This document shows, one piece after another, positions 40,550 through 49,151 of a stretch of 64,000 nt of DNA. Origin of the DNA: DATGMP01 sp035293565 (GTDB taxonomy: Bacteria > Pseudomonadota > Alphaproteobacteria > BOG-932 > Roseiterribacteraceae); assembly GCA_035293565.1 (NCBI GenBank), contig DATGMP010000071.1, forward strand, positions 1-64,000. The letters are read 5' to 3'. The first letter of the stretch is position 1, and each line of letters begins with the position of its first letter. The notes below the pieces were generated by a model. That model did not search any database. It was not told the DNA's origin and saw only the letters and a program-made list of their open reading frames with translations. Both the position numbers and the translations under genes were made by a program.

Positions 40550-43432
40550 TCAGGAGGTCGGACCGCCCGCACCGTACACGATCTCGACGCGGCGATTCTG
40601 CGGCTCGCGCACGCCGTCGCCGGTCGGCACGAGCGGATCGCGCTTGCCTTTGGCGATGATGGCGATCTCGTCGGACTTGATGCCCTGCTTCTCGAGCTCG
40701 GCGGCGACCGACTCTGCGCGGCGCTTAGAGAGCCGCATGTTGTAGGCGTCCGATCCCACGGTGTCGGTGTGGCCGGTGACGTCGATATGCGTAACGTTCC
40801 CGGCCTCGGCGTTCTTCGCCGCGTCGTCGACGATGCTCGTACCTTGAGGCGTAAGCGCCGACTTGTTGAAGTCGAAGAACACCAGGTACGAGTGCGGCTT
40901 CGGCGCAGGCGGCGGAGGCGGCGGCGGAACATAAGCGGCCGGCACCGGAGCCTCCTCGTGCGAAGCCGGGCTGAAGTGGAAGGTCAACTGACCGCCGACC
41001 ACGCGCGGACGGTTGTAGGTATTGTTGCCGAAATACGAGATGCCGGGGACGATCTCGAAATCGATGCCGGCATAACGCTGATATTCGTTGATCAGGTTGG
41101 TGCCGAAGACCTTAACCTCCCACGTGCCGTAGTCGGTCTCGATGTTCCTGAGCTGAACATAGGCGTTCAGAGTGTGGTAGTTCTGCGACTTGATGATCTC
41201 GTTGAGCGGGGACAACGCCGTGAGCGGATGGAAAGTCTTCGGGCTCGCGAAATTGTAGTCCGCACGGATCGACAGATCCCCGAAGGTGAACGGATCGAAG
41301 TCGTATTCGACGCCGATCGCGTAGGTCATCTTCGATGTATAATTGTCGATTGCCTGGCTCGCGAAATTCTCGATCCTGCCCGTGGCCGGATTGAACGAGT
41401 TGAACGTCTGGAAGTCAGGAGACGTGTACCCAAATGACGCGTCGATCAGCCAGTTTTTGGCCGGGATGACGCTCGCCTCGAGCTCGCCGCCGGTGTAGGT
41501 CAACCCGCCGGCGTTGGTCGTCACGCTAGCAGCGGCATGCGTGACCGGATCCTCCACGAACACGTTGATCTGAGCGTTGTCGTACTGCGTGTAGAACACG
41601 TCGGCATTCACTCGAACGCGGTGATCGAGGAATTCCGATTTGACGCCGATTTCGTATGAGGTGTCCGTTTCCGGATCGTATTCGTCGGCATGGGTGCGCG
41701 CGCTGAAGCCGCCGGCTTTATAGGCATTGGCGATCCGCCAGTAGCCCATGATGTCGTCGGTGAACCTATAGTTCATCGACAAGAGCCAGCTCAGATTGTG
41801 CCAGTTCTTCGCGCCATTGAAGAAGTTGGAAAAGACCGCCGGGGAGTCGGCCTGGAAGTCCCGTTGCCGGATGGTCTTCTGATCGAACGTATAGCGCAGC
41901 CCGAAGGTGAATTCGGCTTTGTCGTCCAAGAAGTCGGGTGTGTACGAAGTCTGCTGGTAGGCAGCGAATGATTTCGATTCCGACCAGTAGTTGGTCACCG
42001 GATAGGCGTTGAAACCGAGCGTGTTGCCCGCCGCTACGACCAGCGGATTACTCTGAATGAACGGAACGAAGGCCGCGGGGACGCCGAAACCCTCGAGAAC
42101 CGCGGCGCCGACCGGGCCGGCAGTCGGAACGGCAATGGTGAGGAACTCGGGATCCTCTTCGTGAACTTTTTCATCGAAGAAGTAGAGGCCTCCGACATAT
42201 TTCAGCTCGTTCCAAACGCCCGTCGCCTGGAATTCCTCCGACCACTGGTATTGACGCTGGTGATCGCAGACGTTGCTCGGGAATACCGGCGTATCGCCGG
42301 GGCAGAGCGTAAGAAATGGATGGACCTGCTGGATGCTGACTCCGGTCGCCCCGAGCACCGGGCCCAAGAGCAATCCTTGGCCCGCCTGATCGGCGTGACC
42401 ATCATTGGCCAATGAGCGGTAGGCCGTGATCGACTTCAAGCGAAGCGCGTCGCTGAAATCATAGTTCAGCGTCAGCGAATGCCCATAGATCTCATCATGC
42501 TCAGGCGGATTCGCGTCGTAACTCTGCAGCGAGCTGCGGAAGTTAGGCGAGACGATCAGCGGCGCACCGCCGAACTTCGGCGAAGATCCGAAAAAGGCCG
42601 CATCCACCGGCGACACATAGGTCAGCTGGTCGGCGGTCGGCTGCGCGTGCATGTTGGTGTAGTCGACTCGGTACTCCAGCGAGAGCTCGTCGGTGATATC
42701 GCCGCGCAGATCCAGATAGAAGGCGTTCGAGTCGAGGGAGCCGTAGCCGTCATCGTCCGAGACCAGGGTGTTGCGCACCCAGCCGTCCGACTGGTGATGC
42801 GAATAGGCGAGCAACGCGCGGAAGCCGGTATTCCCGATCTCGCCGGTGTCGATCACCGTGCGGCTCTGGAACTCATTGTCGCTGGCGTAAAGCAGCTTCT
42901 GGTCGATCGCGAAGTCCGGCCCGGGTTGGCGGGTGATCAGATTGATTGCGCCACCGGTCGTGTTGCGGCCGAACAGCGTGCCTTGCGGGCCGCGCAGCAC
43001 CTCGACGCGCTCCAGGTCGACGAGATCGAACAGATCGCCGATCTGCCGGGCCATATAGACGCCGTCGACATAAACGGCGATCGGCGCGTCGTTGGTCAGC
43101 ACGTTATCGGCTTGGTTGACGCCGCGAATCGTAATGTTGGCGGCGCTGGCGTAGCCCGAGCCGTGCGAGATGTTCAGATTGGGAATGCCCAGATCATTAA
43201 GCTGTTCGGCGGACTGAACGTTGTGCGCTTCGAGCTTCTGCGTCGTAATGGCGGTCACCGACAGCGGCGCCACCTGCAGCTTCTCCTCGGTCTTTCGCGC
43301 GGTGACGACGATTTCCTCGAGCTGGCCGGAGCCGGCGCTCGGCTGAGCCGCTTGCTGGGCGAAGGCCGGCTGGATGGCCGCGAAGGCGAGCAGGCTGGTT
43401 GCGCTCAACAGAACGGCACGAAGTGCTGACAT
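40550..43432 (-). CDS. TonB-dependent receptor fused to a C-terminal OmpA peptidoglycan-binding domain
   Basis: A 960-residue outer-membrane protein. Signal peptide 1-25 (ending QPAFA), TonB-box-like EEIVVTA at 39-45, plug domain (VEVLRGPQGTLFGRNTTGGAINLIT) and 22-strand-type barrel ending in GGQLTFHF at residue 820, a normal last strand. Where such receptors stop, this one continues: a proline linker (about 828-846) and a complete OmpA-like domain (848-955) with FFDFNKSALT, VTGHTDTVGSDAYN and the motif NMRLSKRRAESV (898-909), matching the peptidoglycan-binding NxxLSxxRAxxV pattern. There is no frameshift. Upstream GGGGGA precedes the ATG at 43432. The ligand is unknown; the plug resembles siderophore or other large-nutrient receptors. 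Confidence 0.93.
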   Translation of the reverse strand: MSALRAVLLSATSLLAFAAIQPAFAQQAAQPSAGSGQLEEIVVTARKTEEKLQVAPLSVTAITTQKLEAHNVQSAEQLNDLGIPNLNISHGSGYASAANITIRGVNQADNVLTNDAPIAVYVDGVYMARQIGDLFDLVDLERVEVLRGPQGTLFGRNTTGGAINLITRQPGPDFAIDQKLLYASDNEFQSRTVIDTGEIGNTGFRALLAYSHHQSDGWVRNTLVSDDDGYGSLDSNAFYLDLRGDITDELSLEYRVDYTNMHAQPTADQLTYVSPVDAAFFGSSPKFGGAPLIVSPNFRSSLQSYDANPPEHDEIYGHSLTLNYDFSDALRLKSITAYRSLANDGHADQAGQGLLLGPVLGATGVSIQQVHPFLTLCPGDTPVFPSNVCDHQRQYQWSEEFQATGVWNELKYVGGLYFFDEKVHEEDPEFLTIAVPTAGPVGAAVLEGFGVPAAFVPFIQSNPLVVAAGNTLGFNAYPVTNYWSESKSFAAYQQTSYTPDFLDDKAEFTFGLRYTFDQKTIRQRDFQADSPAVFSNFFNGAKNWHNLSWLLSMNYRFTDDIMGYWRIANAYKAGGFSARTHADEYDPETDTSYEIGVKSEFLDHRVRVNADVFYTQYDNAQINVFVEDPVTHAAASVTTNAGGLTYTGGELEASVIPAKNWLIDASFGYTSPDFQTFNSFNPATGRIENFASQAIDNYTSKMTYAIGVEYDFDPFTFGDLSIRADYNFASPKTFHPLTALSPLNEIIKSQNYHTLNAYVQLRNIETDYGTWEVKVFGTNLINEYQRYAGIDFEIVPGISYFGNNTYNRPRVVGGQLTFHFSPASHEEAPVPAAYVPPPPPPPAPKPHSYLVFFDFNKSALTPQGTSIVDDAAKNAEAGNVTHIDVTGHTDTVGSDAYNMRLSKRRAESVAAELEKQGIKSDEIAIIAKGKRDPLVPTGDGVREPQNRRVEIVYGAGGPTS

Positions 43433-43857
43433 GTCTTCCCCCTTTGAACACGGAGAGCCACCGGCATCGACGATGCGGTCCGGCGGCTAAGGCGCAGAAT
43501 CCGGATTGCCCGGCTGCGCATTGTTACAGTTCGACACTTAGTGAAATCGGAGAACGCGTCAATCAAAGAGCGCCGATTTACGCGTTCGCGAACAGGATTT
43601 CATACATCCCGTTGCAGAACTGCCACAGATACGCGTACAACCCGGCAAGTTGTCGAAACGAACGTCTCGGCAACCGATAAATCGGAACCGTCACCATCTT
43701 TTCTATCGATCATGGTCGTCATGCCTGCATTTATTGCGGGTACGACGCGATATCTCGATCCAGACAGTGTCCGCGCGGACGCCCGCGACAAGTACGGGCA
43801 TGACGATTTGGGATCGTGTCTAGCGCGAGCCGATCTCGGATACTCGGCGTCGGAACG
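43433..43857. other. 425-base gene-free region upstream of the TonB receptor and after petC
   Basis: No convincing gene is seen. The half next to the receptor gives the 5' leader and promoter of that minus-strand gene; I looked for a cobalamin riboswitch and did not find its conserved boxes, and saw no clear Fur box. The half next to petC holds the inverted-repeat element at 43717-43805, which could also end petCBA transcription. Confidence 0.5.
43717..43805. repeat. 89-bp inverted-repeat element with internal palindrome
   Basis: Arms 43717-43740 and 43782-43805 match at 19 of 24 positions as reverse complements, both beginning CGTCATGCC at the outer end and GCGGG at the inner end; all mismatches are transitions, so G-U pairs would keep an RNA stem. 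The middle contains the perfect palindrome GTCCGCGCGGAC (43769-43780). It lies 52 bases beyond the petC stop. Confidence 0.65.
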
Positions 43858-44625
43858 TCAGTGCTCGACCTTCGACCAGATTTTCCGCTTCACGCCGTAC
43901 ATGATGCCGGACAGCACCAGGAGGAAGATCATCACGCGCGCGCCGACCTTGTGCCGCTCCTCGAGCTTGGGCTCGGACGCCCAGGTGAGGAAAGTGGCGA
44001 CATCGTGCGCTTCCTGCTGCAGCGTCGCCTTGGTGCCGTCGGCATAGGTCACACGATCATCGGTCAGCGGCGGCGGCATCGCGATCTGATGGCCCGGGAA
44101 GTACTCGTTGTAATACATCCCCTTCGCCACGGTGACGCCGGCCGGCGGCGTATCCTTGAAGCCGGTCAGGATCCCGTAAACATAGTCGGGGCCGAATTCG
44201 CGCGCCTTGATGATCAGTGACAGATCCGGCGGCAACGCGCCGTTATTGACCGCGCGGGCTGCCTGCTCGTTGGGATAGGGCGGCTTGAAATGATCCGAGG
44301 GCCGGCCCGGCCGGTCGAACATCTCGCCCTGATCGTTGGGTCCGTCCTGGACCGTGACCGATGCCGCGATCGCCTTCACCTGAGCCTCGTCATAGCCGAG
44401 CTCGGCGACATTGCGATAGGAGAGCAGATTCATCGAGTGGCAGGCCGAGCAGACCTCGCGGTAGATCTGGAAGCCACGCTGCGCCGCAGCCCGGTCGAAG
44501 GTGCCGAATACGCCGTCGAAGCTCCAATCCTGCTTCGGCGGAACGGGCGCCTCCTGCGCGTCAGCCGTCGAGATCAGGGTGAGCGCGGCGAGACCGCCGA
44601 TCAGAATTGCGCGGAAGCTCCGCAT
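43858..44625 (-). CDS. petC: Cytochrome c1 of the bc1 complex
   Basis: A 255-residue cytochrome c1, carrying electrons from the Rieske protein to soluble cytochrome c. Signal peptide ends at STADA; heme is bound at CSACH (Cys59, Cys62, His63), and a MPPPLTDDRVTY segment provides the region of the axial Met. One C-terminal helix (VMIFLLVLSGIMYGV) anchors it to the inner membrane. ATG at 44625 overlaps the petB stop (TGATG). It is the third gene of petA-petB-petC. Confidence 0.95.
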   Translation of the reverse strand: MRSFRAILIGGLAALTLISTADAQEAPVPPKQDWSFDGVFGTFDRAAAQRGFQIYREVCSACHSMNLLSYRNVAELGYDEAQVKAIAASVTVQDGPNDQGEMFDRPGRPSDHFKPPYPNEQAARAVNNGALPPDLSLIIKAREFGPDYVYGILTGFKDTPPAGVTVAKGMYYNEYFPGHQIAMPPPLTDDRVTYADGTKATLQQEAHDVATFLTWASEPKLEERHKVGARVMIFLLVLSGIMYGVKRKIWSKVEH

Positions 44626-45896
44626 CAGGCTTTCTCCATCGGCTTGGCGGCGATCGCGGATCCGCTGAGCTTGCCGCCGCCCAATACCGGCTCGCTGATG
44701 CTGGCCGGCAGCGGCAGAGGCTTCTCGAACCAGCCGAGCAGCGGCATCAGGATCCAGAAGAACGCGAAGTAATAGATACTCCCGACGCGCCCGAGCAGGA
44801 TCCATATTCCGGCCGGCTCGTGCGCGCCGACGACCCCGAGATCGATGCAGGCCAGCACGAAGAACCAGAAGCACCATTGATACCAGGGGCGGAACTTGGC
44901 GCTGCGGACCTTGGATGTATCGAGCCAGGGCAGCAGGAACAGCGTCAGGATCGCGCCGAACATCAGAAGCACGCCGATCAGCTTGTTCGGCACCGATCGC
45001 AGGATCGCGTAGTAGGGCAAGAGATACCATTCCGGCACGATATGCGCCGGCGTCTGCATCGGGTTGGCTTTGATGTAATTGTCCGGATCGCCCAAATAGT
45101 TCGGCGCGTAGAAGACGATCAACGCATAGATGATGAGGAAGACCGTCAGGCCGAACATGTCCTTCATCGTGTAATACGGATGGAAGGGCAGCGTGTCCTT
45201 TTCGCTCTTGGGCTCGACGCCCAGCGGATTGTTCGATCCCGTGACGTGTAGCGCCCAGACGTGCAGGAACACGACCGCGGCGATGATGAAGGGCAGCAGG
45301 TAGTGGAGCGCGAAGAAGCGGTTGAGCGTCGGGTTGCCGACGGCAAACCCGCCCCACAGCCAGGTCGTGATCGACTTGCCGATCACCGGAAGCGCGCCCA
45401 AGAGATTGGTGATGACGGTGGCGCCCCAGAAGCTCATCTGGCCCCAGGGCAGCGTGTAGCCCATGAACGCGGTCGCGACCATCAGAAGATAGATCAGCAC
45501 GCCGATCATCCACAGCAGCTCGCGCGGCCGCTTGTAAGAGCCGTAATAGAGGCCACGGAAGATGTGGATATAGACGGCGAAGAAGAACATCGACGAGCCG
45601 TTGGCGTGAACATAACGGAGCAGCCAGCCGTAATTCACGTCGCGCATGATGTGCTCGACCGAGCCGAAGGCGAGGTCGGTGTTCGGCGTGTACTGCATCG
45701 CCAAGAACACGCCCGTCGCGATCATCGTGACCAGCATGAACAGCGCCAGCGCGCCGAAATTCCAGAGATAGTTGAAGTTCCGCGGCGTCGGGAAGACGCT
45801 GTACTCCTTGTACATCAGGGTGAAGATCGGCAGGCGATCGTCGACCCAGCGGATCAGCGGATTCTTGAATGAGGACGGGGCCGTTTGGTGCGCCAT
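44625..45896 (-). CDS. petB: Cytochrome b of the bc1 complex
   Basis: A 423-residue cytochrome b with eight membrane helices, holding hemes bL and bH and the quinol sites. Typical sequences are NYLWNFGALALFMLVTMIATG, the helix-B and helix-D His pairs, GYTLPWGQMSFWGATVITNL, and PEWYLLPYYAILR with the Qo-site PEWY. It follows petA after 28 bases and precedes petC with a one-base overlap. Two extra hydrophobic helices near the C terminus are normal for alphaproteobacteria. Confidence 0.96.
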   Translation of the reverse strand: MAHQTAPSSFKNPLIRWVDDRLPIFTLMYKEYSVFPTPRNFNYLWNFGALALFMLVTMIATGVFLAMQYTPNTDLAFGSVEHIMRDVNYGWLLRYVHANGSSMFFFAVYIHIFRGLYYGSYKRPRELLWMIGVLIYLLMVATAFMGYTLPWGQMSFWGATVITNLLGALPVIGKSITTWLWGGFAVGNPTLNRFFALHYLLPFIIAAVVFLHVWALHVTGSNNPLGVEPKSEKDTLPFHPYYTMKDMFGLTVFLIIYALIVFYAPNYLGDPDNYIKANPMQTPAHIVPEWYLLPYYAILRSVPNKLIGVLLMFGAILTLFLLPWLDTSKVRSAKFRPWYQWCFWFFVLACIDLGVVGAHEPAGIWILLGRVGSIYYFAFFWILMPLLGWFEKPLPLPASISEPVLGGGKLSGSAIAAKPMEKA

Positions 45897-45924
45897 GCGA
45901 GCGATCCTTCGTTACCGTGTGCGG

Positions 45925-46479
45925 TCAGCCGACGCGCACGGTGGTGTCGCTGATGAATTTGTAGGGCGGAACTTCGAGATTCTTGGGCGCCGGGCCGCGC
46001 CGCACTCGCCCCGACGTGTCGTATTGGGAGCCATGGCAGGGGCAGCGATAGCCGCCCCAATCGCCGCGCTCATCGGTCGGCTTGTTGCCGAGCGGAACGC
46101 AGCCGAGATGCGTGCACACACCGATCAGGACGAGCCAAGGGGCCTTCTGGACTCGGGCCTGGTCGGTCTCGGGATCCAGCAGATCGGTGAGCTTGACGTT
46201 CTGGGCCTCCTCGATCTCCTTGGCCGTCCGATGCCGCACGAAGACCGGCTTGCCGCGCCAAAGCACGGTAACGCCCATGCCCTCCTGGATCGGCGCCACA
46301 TTGATCTCGGTCGTCGACAGAGCCAGCGTGTCGGCAGCGGGGTTCATGCTGTCGACGAGACTCCAGGCCGCGCCCGCCGTCGCCACGGCACCCACGGCCC
46401 CGGCTGCGAGGAATAGAAACTCGCGCCGCGTCTGCTCGCTGTCATCGCCGTGGCCGCCCTGGTGCGTGGCATCCACCAT
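45925..46479 (-). CDS. petA: Rieske iron-sulfur subunit of the bc1 complex
   Basis: A 184-residue Rieske protein that moves electrons from quinol to cytochrome c1. The twin-arginine RREFLFLAAGAVGAV is both Tat signal and membrane anchor. The [2Fe-2S] ligands are in CTHLGC (Cys122, His124, Cys127) and CPCHGS (Cys146, Cys148, His149). ATG at 46479 has a GGGGG run six bases upstream. It starts the petABC operon; a GCGCCC/GGGCGC hairpin at 46501-46516 lies in its leader, in the gap shared with divergent trmL. Confidence 0.95.
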   Translation of the reverse strand: MVDATHQGGHGDDSEQTRREFLFLAAGAVGAVATAGAAWSLVDSMNPAADTLALSTTEINVAPIQEGMGVTVLWRGKPVFVRHRTAKEIEEAQNVKLTDLLDPETDQARVQKAPWLVLIGVCTHLGCVPLGNKPTDERGDWGGYRCPCHGSQYDTSGRVRRGPAPKNLEVPPYKFISDTTVRVG

Positions 46480-46627
46480 CAAAACCCCCAAACTCGGATA
46501 GCGCCCCTTTGGGCGCGGACGTAGAAATGAGTCGGATCGATATACATGCCGCCCCGCGCCTTGCAAAGCCGAGCCTGACGACATAGTGTCGCGACTGCTC
46601 GCGCCCGCCCCGGCCGGTGCTTCGGCA

Positions 46628-47077
46628 ATGCGTCTCATCCTCTATCAGCCCGACATCCCGCAGAATACCGGCGCCATCATGCGGCTTGCCGCCTGCATGG
46701 GCGTTCCGCTCGACATTATCGAGCCTTGCGGCTTCCCCCTCGACGACACCCGGCTCAGGCGGGCCGGGATGGATTATATCGATTTGCTGGACATGACGCG
46801 GCGCGCCTCTTGGGAGGCATTCCGCGGCGAGGTTAGCGGCCGACTCGTGCTGCTGACGACGCGGGCCGCCACGCGTCACTCGGATTTCGTCTTTTCAGCC
46901 GATGACCTGATCCTGCTCGGCCGGGAGAGCGCCGGCGTACCCCAGCACGTTCATGATGCGGCGGACGCGCGCATCCGCATCCCAATGCGCGACGGGGTAC
47001 GATCGCTCAACGTCGCCCAGGCGGCGGCGATCGCGCTCGCCGAGGCGTTGCGCCAGACGGGAGGATTGCCGGAATGA
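46628..47077 (+). CDS. trmL: tRNA (cytidine(34)-2'-O)-methyltransferase
   Basis: A 149-residue SPOUT methyltransferase of the TrmL type that methylates the wobble base of leucine tRNAs. RLILYQPDIPQNTGAIMRLAACMGV is the family N terminus, and LILLGRESAGVP and RIPMRDGVRSLNVAQAAAIALAEALRQ form the knotted SAM site. ATG at 46628 is chosen by homology over an upstream in-frame start. Its TGA overlaps the hemF ATG. Confidence 0.93.
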   Translation: MRLILYQPDIPQNTGAIMRLAACMGVPLDIIEPCGFPLDDTRLRRAGMDYIDLLDMTRRASWEAFRGEVSGRLVLLTTRAATRHSDFVFSADDLILLGRESAGVPQHVHDAADARIRIPMRDGVRSLNVAQAAAIALAEALRQTGGLPE

Positions 47078-47946
47078 CCGCCACGATGCCGACGGAGGAC
47101 CAGAAAGCCCGCGCTGCGGCTTGGTTCGAAGAACTGCGCGACCGCATCTGTGCGACTTTCGAAGCGATCGAGGACGAGGTCGCGGGCGGCCCTATCGACA
47201 AGCCGGCCGGCCGATTCGAGCGCAAAAGCTGGAAGCGGATCACCGAGGCCGGCGCCGATGGCGGCGGCGGGGTGATGTCGATCATGCATGGCCGGGTTTT
47301 CGAGAAGGTCGGCGTCAACATCTCGACGACCTACGGCACCTTCAGCGAGGAGTTCCGCAAGCAGATCCCCGGCGCGGCGGAAACCGGCGCCTTCTTCGCC
47401 GCCGGCATCAGCCTGGTGGCCCATATGCAGTCGCCGAAGGTGCCGGCGACACACATGAACACGCGGATGATCGCGACCTCGAAAGGCTGGTTCGGCGGCG
47501 GCGCGGATCTGACGCCGATGGTACCCGACGAGCGCGACACCGCCGACTTCCACGCAGCGCTGAAGCGCGCCTGCGACAAACACGACGCCGAGTATTATCC
47601 ACGCTTCAAGAAATGGTGCGACGACTACTTCTATCTGCCGCACCGCAAGGAGACACGTGGGGTCGGCGGCATCTTCTACGACGATCTCGATTCGGGCGAC
47701 TGGGAGCGCGATTTCGGCTTTACGCAGGATGTCGGCCGCGGCTTTCTCGAAGCGTACGAGCCGCTGGTCCGCCGCCATATGCGCGAGCCCTGGACGGCGG
47801 CCGACCGAGCACATCAGCTGACCCGGCGCGGGCGTTATGTGGAGTTCAACCTGCTTTACGACCGCGGCACGGCCTTCGGCCTCAAGACCGGCGGGAATGT
47901 CGAGGCCATCCTCATGTCCCTGCCCCCGGAGGCCGCCTGGCCTTGA
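47074..47946 (+). CDS. hemF: Oxygen-dependent coproporphyrinogen III oxidase
   Basis: A 290-residue HemF, making protoporphyrinogen IX by oxygen-dependent decarboxylation in heme synthesis. Signatures are WKRITEADG-like GGGGVMSIMHGRVFEKVGVN, THMNTRMIATSKGWFGGGADLTP, HDAEYYPRFKKWCDDYFYLPHR and ETRGVGGIFYDDL. It starts within the trmL stop (ATGA), so the two are co-translated. The last 35 bases overlap the convergent cca gene. Presence of HemF points to growth with oxygen. Confidence 0.95.
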   Translation: MTATMPTEDQKARAAAWFEELRDRICATFEAIEDEVAGGPIDKPAGRFERKSWKRITEAGADGGGGVMSIMHGRVFEKVGVNISTTYGTFSEEFRKQIPGAAETGAFFAAGISLVAHMQSPKVPATHMNTRMIATSKGWFGGGADLTPMVPDERDTADFHAALKRACDKHDAEYYPRFKKWCDDYFYLPHRKETRGVGGIFYDDLDSGDWERDFGFTQDVGRGFLEAYEPLVRRHMREPWTAADRAHQLTRRGRYVEFNLLYDRGTAFGLKTGGNVEAILMSLPPEAAWP

Positions 47947-49150
47947 GCGCTCGCTCGAGCTCGGCCAGGCAGGCGGCGCTATCGGGCGCGAAGTCGGATG
48001 TGATCCACCAGAGCTCGATCTCGGCGAGCAGCCGGCCGAGTTCGGCCCCTTCGGGCATGCCCAGGCGCTGCAGGTCCGCGCCAGTCAGCGGAAATTTGGG
48101 CTCCCGCCAAGTCGCGAGAAATTCGAGGAATCGCCGCAGCACGGGAACGTCCGGACTGCTCGCCCGGACATGGGCGAGCAGGGCCGCGTCGCGAACGTCG
48201 CCCGGATCGCCGGCGTAGAGCGCGCGGCCAAAGGCTTCACGCACGATCAATGTGGTCCGCGGACCGGGCGCATGCATGGCCGCAAGACGCCTTGCGTCGC
48301 GGTTCGAGAGCTTCAGCCGCCTTTTCAACGCCTCCGTGCCGCCGAGCGCCGCCAGCCGGCGCAAGGCGTCGGGTTCGAGCCCGAGCGCGCGTTCGATCGC
48401 CACCATACGCGCGAGCCCTCCCGGATCGGCGTTCGGCAGCACATGGGCGGCGACGCCCGCTTGTTCCATGGCGCGCCAGGCGGGCACCGGATCGAGCGCG
48501 CCGAGCAGCTTGAGCAGCTCGTCACGAACGCGCTCGCCGGACAGCCGATCAATCATCGCGGCGAGGCGCGCGCAGGCGGCAGTGCCTTCCGCACCCGGTT
48601 CGCCGTGCCCGTAATGCGCATGAAACCGAAAGAAACGGAGTATCCGAAGAGCATCTTCGGTGATCCTCGTCGCCGGATCGCCGATGAACCGAACATGGCC
48701 GGCGCGCGCGTCGGCGACGCCGCCGAAGAAATCCATGACCTCGCCGTTGCGATCGGCATAGAGCGCATTCATCGTGAAGTCGCGCCTGGCTGCGTCCTCC
48801 CGCCAATCGGTGCTGAACGTGACGGTCGCGTGCCGTCCGTCGGTCTCGACGTCGCGCCGCAGCGTCGTGATCTCGAAGGGGCGGCCATCGACGATCGCCG
48901 TGACCGTCCCATGCGAGAGACCTGTCGGCACCGACTTGATTCGCGCCGCGTCGAGTGCGGCCAAGACCGCCTCCGGCAACGCCGGTGTCGCGACATCGAC
49001 GTCCGACACCGCACGCCCGAGCAGCGAGTCGCGCACGGCGCCGCCGACAAAGCGACAATCGATGCCGGCCGAATCGAACGCTGCCATCAGGGCTCGGGTC
49101 GGCGTTGCATCGAGCCAGCCGCGGTCGGCGATCCTTACGATCTCAGCCAC
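47912..49150 (-). CDS. cca: CCA tRNA nucleotidyltransferase
   Basis: A 412-residue class II nucleotidyltransferase that adds or repairs the tRNA CCA end. FVGGAVRDSLLG and DVDVATPALPE hold the catalytic acids; RRDFTMNALYAD and GDPATRITEDALRILRFFRFHA are the later family motifs. GTG at 49150 is preferred; it stands one base after the NUDIX stop. Poly(A) polymerase and CCA enzymes look alike, but the lack of a long basic tail and the alphaproteobacterial context favour CCA. Its 3' end overlaps hemF. Confidence 0.88.
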   Translation of the reverse strand: MAEIVRIADRGWLDATPTRALMAAFDSAGIDCRFVGGAVRDSLLGRAVSDVDVATPALPEAVLAALDAARIKSVPTGLSHGTVTAIVDGRPFEITTLRRDVETDGRHATVTFSTDWREDAARRDFTMNALYADRNGEVMDFFGGVADARAGHVRFIGDPATRITEDALRILRFFRFHAHYGHGEPGAEGTAACARLAAMIDRLSGERVRDELLKLLGALDPVPAWRAMEQAGVAAHVLPNADPGGLARMVAIERALGLEPDALRRLAALGGTEALKRRLKLSNRDARRLAAMHAPGPRTTLIVREAFGRALYAGDPGDVRDAALLAHVRASSPDVPVLRRFLEFLATWREPKFPLTGADLQRLGMPEGAELGRLLAEIELWWITSDFAPDSAACLAELERALKARRPPGAGT

Positions 49151-49151
49151 A

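Noticed and set aside
43433..43700. Cobalamin riboswitch or Fur box in front of the TonB receptor gene
   Set aside because: I looked for the conserved cobalamin riboswitch boxes and for an AATGATAAT-type Fur repeat on the minus strand and saw neither.
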